In this document: positions 8,245 to 17,046 of the stretch, one piece after another
Position numbering within the stretch: the first letter of the stretch is position 1
How the letters are laid out: the number at the start of each line of letters is the position of its first letter
From: Actinomadura sp. NBRC 104412
GTDB lineage: Bacteria; Actinomycetota; Actinomycetes; Streptosporangiales; Streptosporangiaceae
Reading direction: 5' to 3'
Assembly (NCBI RefSeq): GCF_030269515.1
Contig: NZ_BSTM01000002.1
Span: 248,001 to 312,000 of the forward strand
Length of the DNA: 64,000 nt
The notes under the pieces: generated by a model
Seen by the model: only the letters and a program-made list of their open reading frames with translations
Told to the model about the DNA's origin: nothing
Database searches by the model: none
Made by a program: the position numbers and the translations under genes

Positions 8245-9418
8245 GCCCCTTGCCGGATTCGCCGTCGGGGTGACGGCGGCCAGGCGGCATGAGGAGCTGG
8301 CCACGTTGCTGGAGCGGCGTGGGGCGCGGGTGGTGCATGCTCCGGCGATCCGGCTGGTGCCGTTGTCGGATGACGCTGAGTTGTTGCAGGCCACGCATGA
8401 GTGCATCGGGCGGCCGCTGGACCATGTGGTGGTGACGACGGGGATCGGGTTCCGGGCGTGGCTGGAGACCGCCGATGGGTGGGGGCTGCGGGACGGTCTG
8501 ATCGAGCGGTTGTCGCGGGTGGGGATCCTGGCGCGGGGGCCGAAGGCGCGTGGGGCGATCCGGCAGGCGGGGCTGCAGGAGGTGTGGTCGCCGGAGTCGG
8601 AGAGTTGCGCCGAGGTGCTGAAGTACCTGCTGGAGAAGGATCTGTCGGGGGCGCGGGTGGCGGTGCAGTTGTACGGTGAGCATCTTCCGGAGTTCACCGG
8701 GGCGCTGCGGGCGGCGGGTGCCGAGGTGATCGAGATCCCGGTGTACCGGTGGTCGCGGACCGATGATTCGACGCCGTTGCGGCGGCTGGTGGGTCAGGCG
8801 GTGGCGGGGACGGTGGACGCGATCGCGTTCACCTCGTCTCCGGCGGTGGCGGCGACGCTGGCGGTGGCGGCCGAGGACGGGCTGGAGGAGCCGCTGGTGG
8901 AGGCGTTGCGCACGCATGTGGTGGCGGCGTGCGTGGGTCCGGTGACGGCGCAGCCGCTGGTGGAGCGGGGGGTGCCGACCGTTCAGCCGGAGCGGGCGCG
9001 GATCGGCGCGCTGGTGCGGGCGCTGGTGACGGATCTGCCGCGGCGGCGGTCGCGGCGTTTGCAGGTGCGGGGGGTGTCGCTGGAGTTGCGGGGGCACGCG
9101 GTGGTGCTGGACGGGCAGTTGCGGCCGATCGCTCCGGCGCCGATGGCGATCTTGCGGGCGTTGGCGCGGCGGCCGGGGCATGTGGTGTCGCGTGCGGAGT
9201 TGTGCGGGGTGCTGCCGAGCCGGTTGATCGTGGGCGGGTCGCCGTGGTCGCGGGACGGGCGTCCGCAGGCCGATGAGCACGCGGTGGAGATGGCGGTGGC
9301 GCGGCTGCGCCGTGGCCTGGGCCGGTCGGGGATCGTGGAGACGGTGGTCAAGCGCGGGTACCGGCTGGCGTGTGATCCGCGGCTGGCCGACACGCTGCGG
9401 GCCGACAGCGGTGCGTGA
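8228..9418 (+). CDS. nnaR: HemD-domain transcriptional regulator of nitrate/nitrite assimilation (NnaR-like)
   Basis: This 396-residue protein joins an N-terminal uroporphyrinogen-III synthase fold (residues about 8-265, FAVGVTAARRHEELATLL; FTSSPAVAATL) to a C-terminal OmpR/PhoB winged helix (about 285-390, IVETVVKRGYRLAC). The same fusion is known in Streptomyces NnaR and mycobacterial relatives next to nirBD, where it acts with GlnR in activating nitrate and nitrite genes. Whether the HemD half still makes uroporphyrinogen III or only senses a tetrapyrrole cannot be judged. The ATG at 8228 overlaps nirD, and the end overlaps the chelatase gene. Confidence 0.88.
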   Translation: MTTDSEPLAGFAVGVTAARRHEELATLLERRGARVVHAPAIRLVPLSDDAELLQATHECIGRPLDHVVVTTGIGFRAWLETADGWGLRDGLIERLSRVGILARGPKARGAIRQAGLQEVWSPESESCAEVLKYLLEKDLSGARVAVQLYGEHLPEFTGALRAAGAEVIEIPVYRWSRTDDSTPLRRLVGQAVAGTVDAIAFTSSPAVAATLAVAAEDGLEEPLVEALRTHVVAACVGPVTAQPLVERGVPTVQPERARIGALVRALVTDLPRRRSRRLQVRGVSLELRGHAVVLDGQLRPIAPAPMAILRALARRPGHVVSRAELCGVLPSRLIVGGSPWSRDGRPQADEHAVEMAVARLRRGLGRSGIVETVVKRGYRLACDPRLADTLRADSGA

Positions 9419-10136
9419 GGGCGTGCCGACGCTGCTGGCGGTGGCGCACGGCACCCGTGACGGGCGGGGTCCTGGGGTGGTCGGGGCGTTGCTGGCGCGG
9501 GTGCGGGAGCTGCGGCCGTGGCTGCCGGTCGCCGAGTCCTACGCCGAGCTGGCCGAGCCGTCGTTGGAGGAGGCGGTGTCGGGGGTCGGGGGGCCGGTGG
9601 TGGTGGTGCCGTTGCTGCTGGGGCGGGGGTATCACGCGCTGGTGGACATTCCGGGGCGGGTGGAGCGGCTGCGTCCGGACGCGGTGGTGGCGGGGCCGCT
9701 GGGTCCGTCGGCGATGCTGGCGGGTGCGGTCGCGGATCGGCTGTTGGCGGGTCTGCCGGGCGGGCCGCGGCTGTTGCGGTCGGACGCGGTGGTGCTGGGC
9801 GCGGCGGGGTCGTCGGATCCGGCGGGTGTGGCGGATGTGCGGGCGGCGGCGCGGTTGTTGTCGCGGCGGTTGCGGCGTCCGGTGCCGTTCGGGTTCGTGG
9901 CGGCCGGGGGGCCGCCGTTGGCGGGTGTGGTGGCCGAGCAGCGGGCGAGCGGGGCGGGGCGGGTGCTGGTGGCCTCGTATCTGCTGGCGCCGGGGTTCTT
10001 CCATGGCCGGATGGGCGGGGCGGGCGCGGATCATGTCAGCGGCCCGGTCGGTGCGCATGGCGCCTTGGCCCGCCTGGTGTTGCGGCGTTTCGATGAGGCG
10101 CGGCTGGCCTGCGCGGACGTCGTTCCCGTGGCCTGA
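9411..10136 (+). CDS. Sirohydrochlorin chelatase (CbiX/SirB family)
   Basis: This 241-residue protein starts near LLAVAHGTRDGRGP, the family hallmark with the metal-site histidine, followed by LLLGRGYHALVDIP, and later repeats the fold (ASYLLAPGFFHGRM), as expected for two tandem CbiX modules. It inserts Fe2+ into sirohydrochlorin to give siroheme, the prosthetic group of NirB. The GTG at 9411 overlaps the regulator's stop by 8 bases; a GTG at 9423 is an alternative. No uroporphyrinogen methyltransferase gene is visible here, so the first siroheme step must be encoded elsewhere. Confidence 0.88.
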   Translation: MREGVPTLLAVAHGTRDGRGPGVVGALLARVRELRPWLPVAESYAELAEPSLEEAVSGVGGPVVVVPLLLGRGYHALVDIPGRVERLRPDAVVAGPLGPSAMLAGAVADRLLAGLPGGPRLLRSDAVVLGAAGSSDPAGVADVRAAARLLSRRLRRPVPFGFVAAGGPPLAGVVAEQRASGAGRVLVASYLLAPGFFHGRMGGAGADHVSGPVGAHGALARLVLRRFDEARLACADVVPVA

Positions 10137-10229
10137 TCGGGGCGTGCCCAGGGGTCTGACCGGGGGTCTGATCGGGGCGGGTGTGTCGCGGGGGCGCCTA
10201 CCGTGGAGGCAGGAGTCTCGGGAGGCGCC

Positions 10230-11213
10230 ATGAGCGGTGGGGAGCCGGCGGTCGCGGTCGACGGGCTGGTGAAGCGGTTCGGTGAGGTCGAGGCCGTGCG
10301 GGGGATCGAGTTCGCCGTGGAGCCGGGGGAGATCTTCGGTTTCCTGGGGCCCAACGGGGCGGGGAAGTCCACGACGATCAACATGTTGTGCACGCTGCTG
10401 CGGCCGACGGCGGGCCGGGCGCGGGTGGCGGGTCATGACGTGGTGAGCGGGCGTGACGATGTGCGCCGCAACATCGGGCTGGTGTTCCAGGATCCGACGG
10501 TGGACGGCTATCTGACCGGGGAGCAGAATCTGCGGTTCCACGCCGAGCTGTACGGGGTGCCGCGCGCGGTGATCGGTGACCGGATCCGGCAGGTGCTGGA
10601 GATGGTGGGGTTGTGGGAGCGGCGGCGTGACCGGGTGCGGCAGTACTCGGGCGGGATGCGGCGCCGCCTGGAGATCGCCCGCGGGCTGCTGCACTCGCCG
10701 CGGGTGCTGTTCCTGGACGAGCCGACGGTGGGGCTGGACCCGCAGACACGGGCCTCGATCTGGGACTACATCCGGGAGCTGAAACGGGCCGAGCGGATCA
10801 CGATCTTCATGACCACCCATTACATGGAGGAGGCCGAGTACTGCGACCGTATCGCGATCATGGATTCGGGGACGATCGTGGCGCTGGACACCCCGGAGGC
10901 GCTCAAGGCGGGGATCGGTGAGGACCGGGTGCAGTTGCGCACCGCCGACGACGCCGCGGCGATCGCCGCGCTGGCCGAGCGGTTCGGGGTGCGGGCGCGG
11001 ATGGCCGAGGGCGTGGTGACCTTCGCGGTCGCCTCGGGTGAGGCGTTCGTTCCGCGGTTGTTCGAGGGGCTGGGGGTGCCGATCCGGTCGGTGAGCGTGT
11101 CGCGGCCGTCCCTGGACGATGTGTTCATGGGTTTCACCGGCAGCACCATCAGGGACGCCGAGAGCGGGTCGTCCAAGGACTGGATGCGCCTGGCCGTGCG
11201 GGGGCGGCGATGA
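10230..11213 (+). CDS. ABC exporter ATP-binding protein (DrrA type)
   Basis: This 327-residue ATPase shows Walker A (GPNGAGKST), the signature YSGGMRRR, Walker B (VLFLDEPTVGLDP) and the H-loop (MTTHYM). The C-terminal extension of about 90 residues is typical of DrrA/DUF4162-type subunits of drug and lipid exporters. ATG 10230 follows GGAGG at 10221-10225; a GTG at 10203 is less likely. It is coupled to its permease by ATGA. Substrate unknown; no biosynthetic gene cluster accompanies it. Confidence 0.92.
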   Translation: MSGGEPAVAVDGLVKRFGEVEAVRGIEFAVEPGEIFGFLGPNGAGKSTTINMLCTLLRPTAGRARVAGHDVVSGRDDVRRNIGLVFQDPTVDGYLTGEQNLRFHAELYGVPRAVIGDRIRQVLEMVGLWERRRDRVRQYSGGMRRRLEIARGLLHSPRVLFLDEPTVGLDPQTRASIWDYIRELKRAERITIFMTTHYMEEAEYCDRIAIMDSGTIVALDTPEALKAGIGEDRVQLRTADDAAAIAALAERFGVRARMAEGVVTFAVASGEAFVPRLFEGLGVPIRSVSVSRPSLDDVFMGFTGSTIRDAESGSSKDWMRLAVRGRR

Positions 11214-12133
11214 GCGGCCCGAGCGCGGAGAGCGCGGAGAAGGCGGCCATGGTGGAGGGCGGGGCCGGTGCGGTGCCGGTGGTGACGCGGGTGGTGGTGC
11301 CGCCACGCAGCCTCCGGCACGACCTGCGCGCGGTGCGGATCGTGCTGCACCGGGAGCTGATCCGTTTCTCCCAGGACCGGATCCGGATGGTGTCCAACCT
11401 GGTGCAGCCGGTGCTGTGGCTGCTGGTGCTGGGCACGGGCCTGTCGAATCTGATGAACGGTGGCGCGGGCTCCGCGGGCGCGGTGAACCTGCGCACGTTC
11501 ATCTTCCCGGGCGTGTGCGCGATGTCGGTGATGTTCACCGCGATGTTCTCGGCCGGGTCGATCGTGTGGGACCGGGAGTTCGGGTTCCTGCGCGAGATGC
11601 TGGTCGCCCCGGTCAGCCGCAGCGCGATCGTGGTGGGCAAGTGCCTGGGCGGCGCGCTGGTGGCCACCGCCCAGGGCTCGGTGATCCTGGCGCTGGCGGG
11701 GCTGGCGGGCGTCCCCTACGACCCGTTGCTGCTGCTCCAACTGCTGGGGCTGATGTTCGTGGGGGCGCTGGCGCTCACCGGCTTCGGGGTGATGCTGGCC
11801 GCGCGGGTGCCCAGCATGCAGGCGTTCTTCGGCATCATCCAGATGGCGCTGATGCCGATGATGTTCCTGTCCGGGGCGCTGTACCCGCTGGGCGGGCTGC
11901 CGGCGTGGCTGAGCGTGCTGACCCGGCTCAACCCGCTGACCTACGCGGTCGATCCGCTGCGCCAGGCGGTGTTCGCCCATCTGCGGGTCTCCCCGGACCT
12001 GGAACGCACCTTCAACCCGGGGGTCACCTGGAACGGCTGGCAGGTGCCCGTCGGCCTGGAGATCCTGCTGGTGCTGGTGTTGGGGGTGGCGCTGATGGGC
12101 GTGGCCGTCCTGGAGTTCCGACGCGCCGACTAG
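11210..12133 (+). CDS. ABC exporter permease (ABC-2/DrrB type)
   Basis: This 307-residue membrane protein has a cytoplasmic N-terminus of about 55 residues and six predicted membrane segments (WLLVLGTGLSNLM; FPGVCAMSVMFTAMF; TAQGSVILALAGLAG; LLQLLGLMFVGALALTG; LMPMMFLSGALYPLG; LVLVLGVALMGVAVL). ABC-2 family; it works with the ATPase encoded just upstream (4-base overlap). It converges on the sigma factor gene, with only 35 bases between the stops. Confidence 0.92.
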   Translation: MSGPSAESAEKAAMVEGGAGAVPVVTRVVVPPRSLRHDLRAVRIVLHRELIRFSQDRIRMVSNLVQPVLWLLVLGTGLSNLMNGGAGSAGAVNLRTFIFPGVCAMSVMFTAMFSAGSIVWDREFGFLREMLVAPVSRSAIVVGKCLGGALVATAQGSVILALAGLAGVPYDPLLLLQLLGLMFVGALALTGFGVMLAARVPSMQAFFGIIQMALMPMMFLSGALYPLGGLPAWLSVLTRLNPLTYAVDPLRQAVFAHLRVSPDLERTFNPGVTWNGWQVPVGLEILLVLVLGVALMGVAVLEFRRAD

Positions 12134-12143
12134 GCGGCAGCCG

Positions 12144-12177
12144 GGAACGGTTCACACGGCGGAACGGTTCACACGGC
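12144..12177. repeat. 17-bp tandem duplication spanning the sigma factor stop codon
   Basis: GGAACGGTTCACACGGC occurs twice head to tail (12144-12160, 12161-12177). The second copy contains the last codons and stop of the minus-strand sigma factor gene, so the first copy supplies a spare stop context downstream. It fills almost the entire gap between two convergent genes. Confidence 0.9.
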
Positions 12178-13530
12178 GAAGTCGAGCAGGGGGCGGGCGT
12201 TGCTGGGGTGGCGCAGCTTGGACAGCGACTCCTTCTCCAGTTGCCGGATCCGCTCCCTGGTCAGCCCGAGCGCCTTGCCGATCTCGTCGAGCGTGCGGGG
12301 CGTGCCGTCGTACAGCCCGAACCGCATGGACATGATCTTGGCCTCGCGCGGGGGCAGGATGTCCAGGGTGCGGCGTAGCTGGTCGGCCATGAGCTGCCGG
12401 TCCACCAGCTCGGACGCCTCCGGGCTGTCGGTGTCCTCGATCAGGTCGCCGATGCGGGTCTCGCCGTCCTCGCCGATGGTGGAGTCCAGGCTGATCGGCT
12501 GCCGGCTGGTGCGCAGCAGCTCGCGGACCTGCTCGGGGCTCTTGTCCAGCTCGAGGGCGATCTCCTCGGGGGTGGGCTCGCGGCCCAGCCGCTGGTGCAT
12601 GTCCCGTTCCACGCGCGACAGCTTGCTCAGCATCTCCAGCACGTGGACGGGCAGGCGGATGGTGCGGGCCGAGTCGGCGAACCCCCGCTGGATCGCCTGC
12701 CGGATCCACCACATCGCGTAGGTGGAGAACTTGTAGCCCTTGGAGTAGTCGAACTTCTCCACGGCCCGGATCAGGCCCAGATTGCCCTCCTGGACGACGT
12801 CCAGCAGCGACAGGCCCCGGTCGGAGTACTTCTTGGCGACCGACACCACCAGGCGCAGGTTGGCCTCCAGCATGTGCGCCTTGGCGCGGCGCCCGTCGGC
12901 GGCGATCCATTCCAGGTCGGCCCGGTCCTGCGCGGACAGCCCGGCCTGGTTCTCCAGCTTGTACTCGGCGTACAGGCCGGCCTCGATGCGCTTGGCCAGG
13001 TCGACCTCCTGCTCGGCGGTCAGCAGTTGGCGGCGCCCGATGGCCTTGAGGTAGGTGTGGACCGAGTCGCCCATGGCGGTGGACTGGTCGTCCAGGTCGG
13101 CGGGCTCCACCTCGTCCTCGGCCTCGGGAGCGGCCTGGGCGGCCTGGGCCGCGATCACGGCCTCCGCCTCGGAGTCCGCCTCGGATACGGCCTCAGGGTC
13201 GGCCTCAGTGTCCGCCTCGGGGTCGGCTTCGGCAGCGTTTCCGGTGGGGAGGGGGACCTCGGTGACCTCGAAGGAGCCGTCATCGGCCGCGGCCGTCCCG
13301 GCGGGGGAGGGGGCCTCGCCGGCCAGCCCGATACCGGCCTCGGAGAGCTCACGCAGGATGGAACGGCCCTGCGACGGGCTGATCCCGGCGGCCTGGAACG
13401 CCTGGCGCACCTCGGCGAGCGAGAGGCGCCCTTGGGCGCGGCCACGCTCCAGCAGGGCGGCGAGCGCAGGGCTCGCACCGCCCTCCGCGAGCGGGGTCTC
13501 AGCGCTCTTCGGCATGGCGGTTCGCGGCAT
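12169..13530 (-). CDS. RNA polymerase sigma factor, RpoD/HrdB-like (group 1 or 2)
   Basis: This 453-residue sigma-70 protein has a region 1.1-like segment (ALLERGRAQGRLSLAEVRQA), an acidic repeat linker (EAD/EAE tandem, about residues 120-150), region 1.2 (VHTYLKAIGRRQLLTAEQE), region 2 (FSTYAMWWIRQAIQRGFAD), region 3, and region 4 (TLDEIGKALGLTRERIRQLE). Region 2.4 reads YAMWWIRQAIQRGFADSAR, slightly off the principal-sigma YATWWIRQAITRAMADQAR, so a group 2 alternative factor is likely. Start MPRTAMPK (13530) has GGGAGG about 12 bases upstream; MPKSAE at 13515 is an alternative. The acidic linker is made by a degenerate codon repeat at about 13160-13240. Confidence 0.92.
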   Translation of the reverse strand: MPRTAMPKSAETPLAEGGASPALAALLERGRAQGRLSLAEVRQAFQAAGISPSQGRSILRELSEAGIGLAGEAPSPAGTAAADDGSFEVTEVPLPTGNAAEADPEADTEADPEAVSEADSEAEAVIAAQAAQAAPEAEDEVEPADLDDQSTAMGDSVHTYLKAIGRRQLLTAEQEVDLAKRIEAGLYAEYKLENQAGLSAQDRADLEWIAADGRRAKAHMLEANLRLVVSVAKKYSDRGLSLLDVVQEGNLGLIRAVEKFDYSKGYKFSTYAMWWIRQAIQRGFADSARTIRLPVHVLEMLSKLSRVERDMHQRLGREPTPEEIALELDKSPEQVRELLRTSRQPISLDSTIGEDGETRIGDLIEDTDSPEASELVDRQLMADQLRRTLDILPPREAKIMSMRFGLYDGTPRTLDEIGKALGLTRERIRQLEKESLSKLRHPSNARPLLDFAV

Positions 13531-13738
13531 GGGGACACCCCCCTCCCTTCGGTGGTGTGGTGCGGCGCAAAGATTGTGTGCGATGGTTTCGCGCGCACTT
13601 ATTCCGAACGCCGCCATGGCGCGTGGTTGTTCCCAGACGCCGGTAACAAGGGTCCCATATCGTGTGCTGACCTCGTATGTGACCTCGTGCTTCGGGAGGT
13701 GCGCCGGCCCTGTGCGGTGACGCATACCACAGGCGGGG

Positions 13739-14755
13739 TCACGGCCCGCCCGGGCCGGGCCGGTCCGTCCCACCGGGCGGGCTTTGGAAGCGGTCCCCGT
13801 ACCGGCCGATCACGCGGGCGCGCAGCTCGGGGTCGTCGCGGGGCACCGCCTCCAGGAACACCTCGTCGATCTCCTCGTGCGCCGCGCGCAGCTCCCGCGC
13901 CATGCGGACGGTGGCGTGCTCGACCGCCGCGGAGGTCAGGCCGTCGCGGAAGTCCAGGCGGGCGCACACCAGCACCCGGTCGGCGCCCACGGTGAGGGTG
14001 AGGATGTCGGCGACCCACTCCACGTCGGGGGCGGCGGCCAGGCGGCGCCGCACGTCCGCGACCAGGCGCGGGTCGGCCTGCCGCCCCACCAGCAGGTGCA
14101 GGTTGATGCGTCCCAGCATCAGCGCGACCGCGGTGAGCAGGACGCCGATGAGCAGCGAGCCGATCCCGTCCCACACCGCCGACCCGGTGAGATGGCGCAG
14201 GCTCAGCCCGGCGAAGGCCACGGCCAGCCCGGTGAGGGCGGCGGTGTCCTCCAGCAGCACGCTGATGGAGGTGGGCTCGTCGGTGCGGCGGATGAAGGCG
14301 GCCAGCGGCAGCCCCTCGGCGCGGGCGTCGGCGCGGACCTGCCGGAACGCCCGCCGCCACGAGGTGCCCTCCAGCACCGCCGACACCCCGAGCACCAGGT
14401 AGCCGACGAGCGGGTCGACCTCGCCGCCGCGGCGGCCCAGCAGGGTCTCCACGCCCTGGTAGAAGGCGAACAGCGCGCCCATCCCGAAGATCGCCACGGC
14501 GACCAGCAGCGTCCAGATGTAGCGTTCCAGGCCGTAGCCGAGGGGGTGGCGGCGGTCGGCGGGCCGGCCGCTGCGCCGCAGCCCGACGAACAGCAGCACC
14601 TCGTTGAAGGTGTCGGCGATCGAGTGCGCGGCCTCGGCGGCCAGCGACGCCGACCCGGTGATCAGCGCCGCGATGACCTTGGCGGCGGCGATGCCGAGGT
14701 TGGCGCCGAACGCCAGCAGGACGGTCAGCCTGCTCTCGTGCTCCTGGTCGGCCAT
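13739..14755 (-). CDS. Cation diffusion facilitator family transporter
   Basis: This 338-residue protein has six predicted transmembrane helices followed by a cytoplasmic domain of about 90 residues (ADVRRRLAAAPDVEWVADI). The metal-site helix shows AAEAAHSIADTFNEVLLF, the CDF H-x3-D motif, and a second region LLEDTAALTGLAVAF replaces the usual HxxxD site with D-x-x-A. The family exports Zn2+, Fe2+ or related metals by proton antiport as a dimer. This subfamily carries an extended loop (RHPLGYGLERYIWTLLVA) shared with actinobacterial CDF proteins. Metal specificity cannot be read directly. Confidence 0.9.
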   Translation of the reverse strand: MADQEHESRLTVLLAFGANLGIAAAKVIAALITGSASLAAEAAHSIADTFNEVLLFVGLRRSGRPADRRHPLGYGLERYIWTLLVAVAIFGMGALFAFYQGVETLLGRRGGEVDPLVGYLVLGVSAVLEGTSWRRAFRQVRADARAEGLPLAAFIRRTDEPTSISVLLEDTAALTGLAVAFAGLSLRHLTGSAVWDGIGSLLIGVLLTAVALMLGRINLHLLVGRQADPRLVADVRRRLAAAPDVEWVADILTLTVGADRVLVCARLDFRDGLTSAAVEHATVRMARELRAAHEEIDEVFLEAVPRDDPELRARVIGRYGDRFQSPPGGTDRPGPGGP

Positions 14756-14838
14756 GCGCGCTCCCGGTGACGGCCCGCACTGTCACATCTCCCACCCGGC
14801 CGCCCGGGGAAACCCGGGGCGGGCGCCGGCCGCGCGGG

Positions 14839-16014
14839 TCACGGGCGGCGCAGGCGCTCGCGGTCGGGCTTGCCCGAGGGCAGCAGGGGGATCGCCTCGA
14901 CCACGTCCAGTTCGCGGGGGGCGGCGTAGGCGGGCAGCGTCTCGCGCACCCACGCGCGCAGCGCGGGCAGGTCGGGCGCGTGCGAGGGGTCGTCGGGGAC
15001 CACGACGGCGGTGACCCGCTCGCCCCACTCGGGATCGGGCCGTCCCACCACGACCGCGTCCCGCACCCCCGGGTGGCGGGCCAGCGCTGCGGCGACCTCG
15101 CCCGCCACGACCTTCTCCCCGCCGGTGTTGATGACGTCGTCGGCGCGGCCCCGCACCCGCAGCCGGCCCCGCTCGTCGAACGCCCCCAGGTCCTGGGTGA
15201 GGAACCAGCCGTCCCGCAGGGCGGCGGCGGTCAGGTCGGGGCGTCCCCGGTAGCCGGTGAACAGCACCGGCCCGGCCAGGCGGATCCGGCCGTCGTCGCC
15301 GACCTCGGCGCGCACCCCCTCCAGCGGGACGCCGTCGTAGACGCAGCCGCCGCAGGTCTCGCTCATGCCGTAGGTGGTGAACACCCGTGCCCCGCGCCGC
15401 CGCGCCTCCCGCAGCAGACCGGGGGTGGCGGGCGCGCCGCCGAGCAGGATGGAGCGGAAGGCCGACAGGTCGGCGCCCGCGTCCAGCAGGCGGCGCAGCT
15501 GGGTGGGGACGACCGACAGGTGCGCGGCGCCGGAGGCGGCCACGGCCCCGGGGTCCAGGCGCGGCATGATCACCGGTTCGGTGCCGGCCAGCAGGGACCG
15601 TACCAGGATCTGGGCGCCGGAGATGTGGCTGGGCGGCAGGCAGCACAGCCACCGCTCGCCCGGGCCGGCGCCGACCCTGGCCAGGGTCGCGCGCGCCGAG
15701 TGCCGCAGCGCGTCCCCCGCCAGTTCGACGATCTTGGGTGTGCCGGTGGAGCCGGAGGTGGCGATCAGCAGGGCGGTGCCGCCGGCGACCGGGGCGCCGG
15801 GCGCGCCGGCGCGGGGGTGGACGCCGTCGGGGGTCTCGATCGCGTCGGGCGCCAGGGCGTCCAGGAGGGCCCGCAGGGCGGGGCGGGGCAGGTCGGGGGC
15901 GATCGGGCAGATCGCGGGTCCGGTGCCCTCCAGCGCGGCGGCCAGCAGCTCCGACAGGCGCGGCCCGGGCGGGAGCAGCGCGGCGAGCAGGCGGGCTTGG
16001 CGCGGACTGTCCAT
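14839..16014 (-). CDS. menE: o-Succinylbenzoate-CoA ligase
   Basis: This 391-residue acyl-adenylate enzyme has the AMP-binding motif IATSGSTGTPK, the A5 motif TTYGMSETCGG, and the C-terminal hinge GRADDVINTGGEKV. It is shorter than usual acyl-CoA ligases (about 500), as is typical for actinobacterial MenE. It activates o-succinylbenzoate as its CoA ester for MenB. It diverges from menB with 93 bases between start codons, so a shared promoter region is likely. Confidence 0.92.
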   Translation of the reverse strand: MDSPRQARLLAALLPPGPRLSELLAAALEGTGPAICPIAPDLPRPALRALLDALAPDAIETPDGVHPRAGAPGAPVAGGTALLIATSGSTGTPKIVELAGDALRHSARATLARVGAGPGERWLCCLPPSHISGAQILVRSLLAGTEPVIMPRLDPGAVAASGAAHLSVVPTQLRRLLDAGADLSAFRSILLGGAPATPGLLREARRRGARVFTTYGMSETCGGCVYDGVPLEGVRAEVGDDGRIRLAGPVLFTGYRGRPDLTAAALRDGWFLTQDLGAFDERGRLRVRGRADDVINTGGEKVVAGEVAAALARHPGVRDAVVVGRPDPEWGERVTAVVVPDDPSHAPDLPALRAWVRETLPAYAAPRELDVVEAIPLLPSGKPDRERLRRP

Positions 16015-16107
16015 GGTCCGGCCAGCCTAGGGCACCCCACTGAACGTGTTCGATTCGGGGCGCGGTTGAATGGGGACCCCGCCCCAACGGAGAGGAACCC
16101 CAGCCCC

Positions 16108-17007
16108 ATGGTTTCGGAGCTGTTCGACCCCGGCGCGTGGAAGGAAGTCGAGGGCTTCGACTTCACCGACATCACCTACCACCGGGCCGTGGACCAGGGA
16201 ACGGTGCGGATCGCCTTCGACCGTCCCGAGGTGCGCAACGCCTTCCGCCCGCACACGGTGGACGAGCTGTACCGGGCGCTGGACCACGCGCGGATGTCCA
16301 GCGACGTCGGGTGCGTGCTGCTGACCGGCAACGGGCCCTCGCCGCGCGACGGCGGATGGGCCTTCTGCTCGGGCGGCGACCAGCGCATCCGCGGCAAGGA
16401 CGGCTACAAGTACGCCGAAGGGGAGACCTCGGAGACCATCGACCCGGCCCGCGCGGGACGGCTGCACATCCTGGAGGTGCAGCGGCTCATCCGCTTCATG
16501 GGCAAGGTCGTGATCTGCCTGGTGCCGGGCTGGGCCGCCGGCGGCGGGCACAGCCTGCACGTGGTGTGCGACCTGACCCTGGCCAGCCGCGAGCACGCGC
16601 GGTTCAAGCAGACCGACGCCGACGTGGCCAGCTTCGACGGCGGGTTCGGCTCGGCGTACCTGGCGCGTCAGGTCGGGCAGAAGTTCGCCCGGGAGATCTT
16701 CTTCCTGGGCGAGACCTACAGCGCCGAGGACGCGCACCGGATGGGCATGGTCAACGCGGTCGTCCCGCACGCCGAGCTGGAACGCGCCGGTCTGGAGTGG
16801 GCGCGGAAGGTCAACGGCAAGAGCCCGACCGCGCAGCGGATGCTCAAGTACGCCTTCAACCTCATCGACGACGGCCTGGTGGGGCAGCAGGTGTTCGCCG
16901 GGGAGGCGACCCGGCTGGCCTACGGCACCGAGGAGGCCACCGAGGGCCGCGACTCCTTCCTGGACAAGCGCGACCCCGATTGGTCGCGTTTCCCCTGGTA
17001 TTACTAA
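16108..17007 (+). CDS. menB: 1,4-Dihydroxy-2-naphthoyl-CoA synthase
   Basis: This 299-residue crotonase-fold enzyme closes the naphthoquinone ring of menaquinone. Diagnostic segments are CLVPGWAAGGGHSLHVV (oxyanion hole), the C-terminal FDGGFGSAYLARQVGQ helix region and the C-terminal RDPDWSRFPWYY tail that is shared by MenB proteins. Length matches actinobacterial MenB (about 300 aa). ATG 16108 is preceded by GGAGAGGAA. It is followed by menC after 39 bases. Confidence 0.96.
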   Translation: MVSELFDPGAWKEVEGFDFTDITYHRAVDQGTVRIAFDRPEVRNAFRPHTVDELYRALDHARMSSDVGCVLLTGNGPSPRDGGWAFCSGGDQRIRGKDGYKYAEGETSETIDPARAGRLHILEVQRLIRFMGKVVICLVPGWAAGGGHSLHVVCDLTLASREHARFKQTDADVASFDGGFGSAYLARQVGQKFAREIFFLGETYSAEDAHRMGMVNAVVPHAELERAGLEWARKVNGKSPTAQRMLKYAFNLIDDGLVGQQVFAGEATRLAYGTEEATEGRDSFLDKRDPDWSRFPWYY

Positions 17008-17046
17008 GCGGGTACGGTTCCCAGGCGCGAGGCAGGGGGTCAGCGG

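Noticed and set aside
1505..11306. Long minus-strand reading frames opposite the nitrate and nitrite genes (up to about 670 codons)
   Set aside because: They are antisense shadows caused by high GC; they have no ribosome binding site, no recognisable domain and wrong codon-position composition.
10230..12133. DrrAB-type exporter as part of an antibiotic gene cluster
   Set aside because: No polyketide, peptide or other biosynthetic genes are nearby; it is a stand-alone transporter.
13599..16087. Overlapping alternative frames around the CDF, menE and menB genes
   Set aside because: The translations are Arg/Pro/Gly-rich low-complexity strings, and the true genes in another frame explain the coding signal.
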